Source of the DNA: Planctomycetota bacterium
Lineage (GTDB): Bacteria; Planctomycetota; Phycisphaerae; SM23-33
NCBI GenBank assembly: GCA_003644335.1
Contig: QNCB01000082.1
Location: 1-6,361 of the forward strand
DNA: 6,361 nt
Direction: 5' to 3'
Below the pieces are notes generated by a model. The model was not told where the DNA came from. It made no database searches and saw nothing but the letters and a program-made list of their open reading frames with translations. This document shows positions 4,417-6,361 of the stretch, piece after piece. The translations under genes and the position numbers were made by a program. How positions within the stretch are numbered: position 1 is the first letter of the stretch; each line of letters opens with the position of its first letter.

Positions 4417-5919
4417 CACCGCATCGTAGACGTTTTTTATTTTCTTGGCGCTGTCTTGCCAAGAGAATTTTTGCAGTTCGAATTGACCTTGCTGGCGGAG
4501 GGTTTTTTGCAGCGGCTCGTGGCGGATGACAGCGAGAATCTTATTCGCCATCTCGTGAGTGTCCCAAAAGTCTACCTTTAAGACATGCGTGAGCACCTCC
4601 GAGACGCCGGACTGCTTGGAGATGATGACGGGCACGTTGTGGCTGAGTGCTTCCAGCGGCGCGATGCCGAACGGCTCGGAGACCGAGGGCATGACGTAGA
4701 GGTCCGCCATCTCGAAAACCCGCTGGACGTCCGGGCCTCGGAGAAAGCCCGTAAACGTTACGTATCGCCCAAGGCGAAGGTCCGCGACCATCTGAATGCA
4801 CGAGCGGATCATGTCTCCGCTGCCAGCGACGACGAACCGGACGGACTGAAATTTCTCGAGAACCTTCTTCGCCGCCAGCAGAAAATACTCCGGGCCTTTC
4901 TGCATCGTAACGCGGCCCAGGAACAGGACGATTTTCTCGCCCTGGGAGATAGGCTTCATTTGCATCGCGTCGTTTGGCAGGTCGACAGCGTTGTAGACCA
5001 CGTCGATTTTCCCGCCATCCACGCCGTAGCGGTGCATCACGAGGTTCCGTGTGAGATGACTTACGCAGACGACCCTGCTTGCTGCGTGCATGCCCGCCCG
5101 CTCGATATCGTAGACCTGCTGGTTGACGTCCAGGCCGCTGCGGTCGAACTCTGTGCTGTGAACCTGCACGACCAGAGGCTTGCCCGTAGCCCGGGCCACA
5201 GCCTGGCCCGCGGGGAAAGTCATCCAATCGTGCGCGTGTATAACGTCGAAATCCTCGCCCTTGGCCAGCTCCACAGCCAAGGCCGCATAGCGATGTATCT
5301 GCCCAACGAGGTCGCCGTCATAATGCACGCCAGCTCCACCCATGACAAACGAACCCTGCGGAAACGAAGCCGCACGCTCAGCAGGAGCAGGGCCAGCTGC
5401 GGGTGCTGGCTCGCCAGCGTCTACATATTCAGCCGACGTGCCAACTGGGGCCTGGGCGGGAGTGTAGCTGACCTGGCCTGGGTTGCATGTGATAGCTTGG
5501 CTGCTGGGGGCCTGGGCAGGCCTCTGGGCCAGGGTCTCGCTCCGGGCTTTGTCCAGTGCATCTCGCAGATGGCGGTCGTATCGTTCGGGCGAAGCATAGG
5601 CTTGCAGACTGGCTGGGAGCTTGTGAACTTCCAGATGCGCAAACTCGCCGGGACTGGCGGAGTCCCCCTGCTCCCCCTGCCCCCCCTGCCGAGCCTGGCT
5701 GGCCTGACCGGCCATTGTCGCCTCGGGGATATTCGCTGGGGTTCGCAGCTGCACATGACGAGGGGCAGCCACTTCCTCCCCCACCGGCACCGCGGTAGGC
5801 AGCACGAAGCAGACCTCCACACCGATCTCGTCCAGGCCGCGCGTCAGCCCGTAGCAAGCTGTACCCAACCCGCCACTGATGAACGGCGGAAACTCCCAAC
5901 CCAACATAAACACTCGCAT
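4405..5919 (-). CDS. Family 4 glycosyltransferase, glycogen synthase-like
   Basis: A 504-residue GT-B fold retaining glycosyltransferase, probably using a nucleotide sugar to extend an alpha-glucan. The N-terminal domain opens MRVFMLGWEFPPFISGGLG, with the glycine loop at 15-19 typical of glycogen/starch synthases, and has HAHDW at 228-232. The C-terminal GT4 domain shows GRVTMQKGPEYF (about 335-346) and SEPFGIAPLEAL (414-425), the E-X7-E motif with Glu415 and Glu423. Two low-complexity inserts interrupt the N-terminal domain, one Gly/Gln-rich (about 67-93) and one Ala/Pro-rich (about 131-186), and these probably form disordered loops. The frame extends to 5970, but the ATG at 5919 is preferred because GGAAGGGG sits about seven bases before it and the family N-terminus begins there. 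The GH57 gene follows on the same strand. Substrate and acceptor are inferred. A sucrose or other hexosyl transferase role cannot be excluded. Confidence 0.88.
   Translation of the reverse strand: MRVFMLGWEFPPFISGGLGTACYGLTRGLDEIGVEVCFVLPTAVPVGEEVAAPRHVQLRTPANIPEATMAGQASQARQGGQGEQGDSASPGEFAHLEVHKLPASLQAYASPERYDRHLRDALDKARSETLAQRPAQAPSSQAITCNPGQVSYTPAQAPVGTSAEYVDAGEPAPAAGPAPAERAASFPQGSFVMGGAGVHYDGDLVGQIHRYAALAVELAKGEDFDVIHAHDWMTFPAGQAVARATGKPLVVQVHSTEFDRSGLDVNQQVYDIERAGMHAASRVVCVSHLTRNLVMHRYGVDGGKIDVVYNAVDLPNDAMQMKPISQGEKIVLFLGRVTMQKGPEYFLLAAKKVLEKFQSVRFVVAGSGDMIRSCIQMVADLRLGRYVTFTGFLRGPDVQRVFEMADLYVMPSVSEPFGIAPLEALSHNVPVIISKQSGVSEVLTHVLKVDFWDTHEMANKILAVIRHEPLQKTLRQQGQFELQKFSWQDSAKKIKNVYDAVIGK
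5663..5689 (-). repeat. Three tandem 9-base units inside the glycosyltransferase gene
   Basis: On the + strand TCCCCCTGC occurs twice (5663-5671, 5672-5680) followed by CCCCCCTGC (5681-5689). In the minus-strand gene it encodes Gln-Gly-X triplets (QGGQGEQGD). Nine-base units keep the frame, so copy number could vary without breaking the gene. Confidence 0.7.
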
Positions 5920-6068
5920 GACGCAACCCCTTCCGGGCAATTCGAACGTATAAAAGAACCAAAAACCCAAACTCTATTCTACGCGACTATAATAGCATCA
6001 GGGAAGACGAAAGAAAATGAATTATTTGTTAAGGCAAGAGATTGGTGTCCGATATTGAATCGTGGCAG

Positions 6069-6090
6069 GGCAATTTCGGATTTCGGATTG
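6069..6090. repeat. TTTCGGATTT family repeat (copy 3)
   Basis: GGCAATTTCGGATTT (6069-6083) is identical to 4265-4279, followed by a second CGGATT. No inverted partner lies next to it, unlike the copy at 4265-4342. Confidence 0.55.
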
Positions 6091-6114
6091 TCAGGTGGCA
6101 TGACTACCCGACGC

Positions 6115-6158
6115 AATCGCAATCGGTATCGAAATCGATACCGATACCGATAGCGATT
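6115..6158. repeat. ATCGGTATCG palindrome with hexamer repeats
   Basis: ATCGGTATCG (6122-6131) and CGATACCGAT (6136-6145) form a perfect 10-bp inverted repeat with a four-base loop. The flanks continue the symmetry (AATCGC at 6115-6120, GCGATT at 6153-6158) with one extra hexamer ACCGAT on the right. It is composed of GGTATC/GATACC hexamers, so it is both tandem and palindromic. Confidence 0.65.
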
Positions 6159-6168
6159 CTTCTGCCTC

Positions 6169-6196
6169 TTGCAAATGGCGGACAAACGTATATGAT
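6169..6196 (+). promoter_or_regulatory. Possible promoter for the gene starting at 6320
   Basis: TTGCAA (6169-6174) and TATGAT (6191-6196) are 16 bases apart on the + strand. Initiation near 6203 would leave a leader of about 117 bases that contains the whole hairpin at 6232-6270. The assignment rests on similarity to the general sigma-70 consensus only. Confidence 0.35.
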
Positions 6197-6231
6197 GTAT
6201 CGCGAGTTCAATGCAGCACAGGTGCCGTGCA

Positions 6232-6270
6232 TGGGTGCCGTGGTTGCGGTGGTTGCAACCACGGCACCCA
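6232..6270 (+). repeat. Perfect 16-bp hairpin, GGGTGCCGTGGTTGC family
   Basis: TGGGTGCCGTGGTTGC (6232-6247) pairs exactly with GCAACCACGGCACCCA (6255-6270) around a seven-base loop GGTGGTT. It lies 50 bases upstream of the start codon at 6320 and is the intact relative of the degenerate copy at 1854-1893. No T tract follows directly. It may be a dispersed repeat, a leader structure or both. Confidence 0.7.
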
Positions 6271-6319
6271 CGCTTACGGAAAATTTTGCAGACTTTAATA
6301 TCTGGTAGGAGTAACGAAT

Positions 6320-6361
6320 ATGTCAATGTTGGGTTTCTTCCGCAAAAGACAAAAATTGATT
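6320..6361 (+). CDS. Start of an unidentified protein gene, cut by the window edge
   Basis: AGGAG at 6307-6311 stands eight bases before an ATG at 6320, the best ribosome-binding site on the + strand of this window. Fourteen codons are visible: MSMLGFFRKRQKLI, with a second ATG two codons in. A short basic stretch ending in hydrophobic residues would suit the cytosolic side of an N-terminal membrane anchor, such as those of SurA/PpiD-like folding factors. That is only a guess from composition. No domain can be recognised in so short a piece. Confidence 0.6.
   Translation, partial: MSMLGFFRKRQKLI

Larger units (their letters stand above)
5920..6319. other. Divergent intergenic region with palindromic repeats
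   Basis: This separates the minus-strand glycosyltransferase gene from the + strand gene starting at 6320, so promoters for both should lie here. The glycosyltransferase side (5941-6030) is AT-rich with TATAAT/TATTAT-like boxes near 5988-5994 but no good -35 partner. Then come a TTTCGGATTT repeat (6069-6090), an ATCGGTATCG palindrome (6115-6158), a promoter-like pair (6169-6196) and a 16-bp hairpin (6232-6270). No gene is supported within it. Confidence 0.6.

Noticed and set aside
4585..6153. A 522-residue open frame on the + strand opposite the glycosyltransferase gene
   Set aside because: It is the antisense shadow of a GC-biased gene with clear GT4 motifs. Its translation has no recognisable domain and runs into the ATCGGTATCG repeat.
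5979..6326. A 115-residue minus-strand frame containing an Arg-Tyr repeat
   Set aside because: The repeat is the translation of the ATCGGTATCG palindrome. The frame covers intergenic repeats and the ribosome-binding site of the + strand gene, so it is spurious.

Overview
The window looks like chromosomal DNA from an uncultured, moderately GC-rich bacterium. The best guess is a planctomycete of the Phycisphaerae/Sedimentisphaerales type. That rests on intergenic style, not on a marker gene: gaps are crowded with short AT-rich dispersed repeats (TTTCGGATTT, CCTATTGCC, GACTCCTGACTCCT, AATCCGTGTAATCCGTGG), a habit I associate with such genomes. There are five complete genes, one gene start cut by the window edge, and no tRNA, rRNA, CRISPR array or transposase.

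Layout. Bases 1-566 carry no gene but hold short hairpins, a perfect 27-bp inverted repeat and an AT-rich repeat. An RluA/RluD-family pseudouridine synthase follows on the + strand (567-1733), ending before a hairpin with a T8 tract that resembles an intrinsic terminator. It converges on a block of four - strand genes. In transcription order these are a GT4 glycosyltransferase resembling glycogen synthase (5919-4405), a GH57 alpha-amylase-like enzyme (4128-2953), ribH (2840-2364) and nusB (2329-1910). Bases 5920-6319 form a divergent intergenic region with two strong palindromes. A + strand gene starts at 6320 and runs off the window.

Function. The GT4 and GH57 genes are probably a pair acting on alpha-glucan (glycogen-like) storage polymer. 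ribH and nusB form the common lumazine synthase/antitermination pair, with a good promoter-like sequence just upstream of ribH. The pseudouridine synthase serves ribosomal RNA modification.

I see no clear new multi-gene system. The most unusual feature is how closely the dispersed repeats meet functional sites. Two unrelated genes (nusB and the GT4 gene) end on the same 12-base repeat segment, which supplies both the stop codon and the last three residues. The GH57 stop codon sits at the edge of another repeat, and the proposed -35 box of ribH lies inside a copy of the first one.
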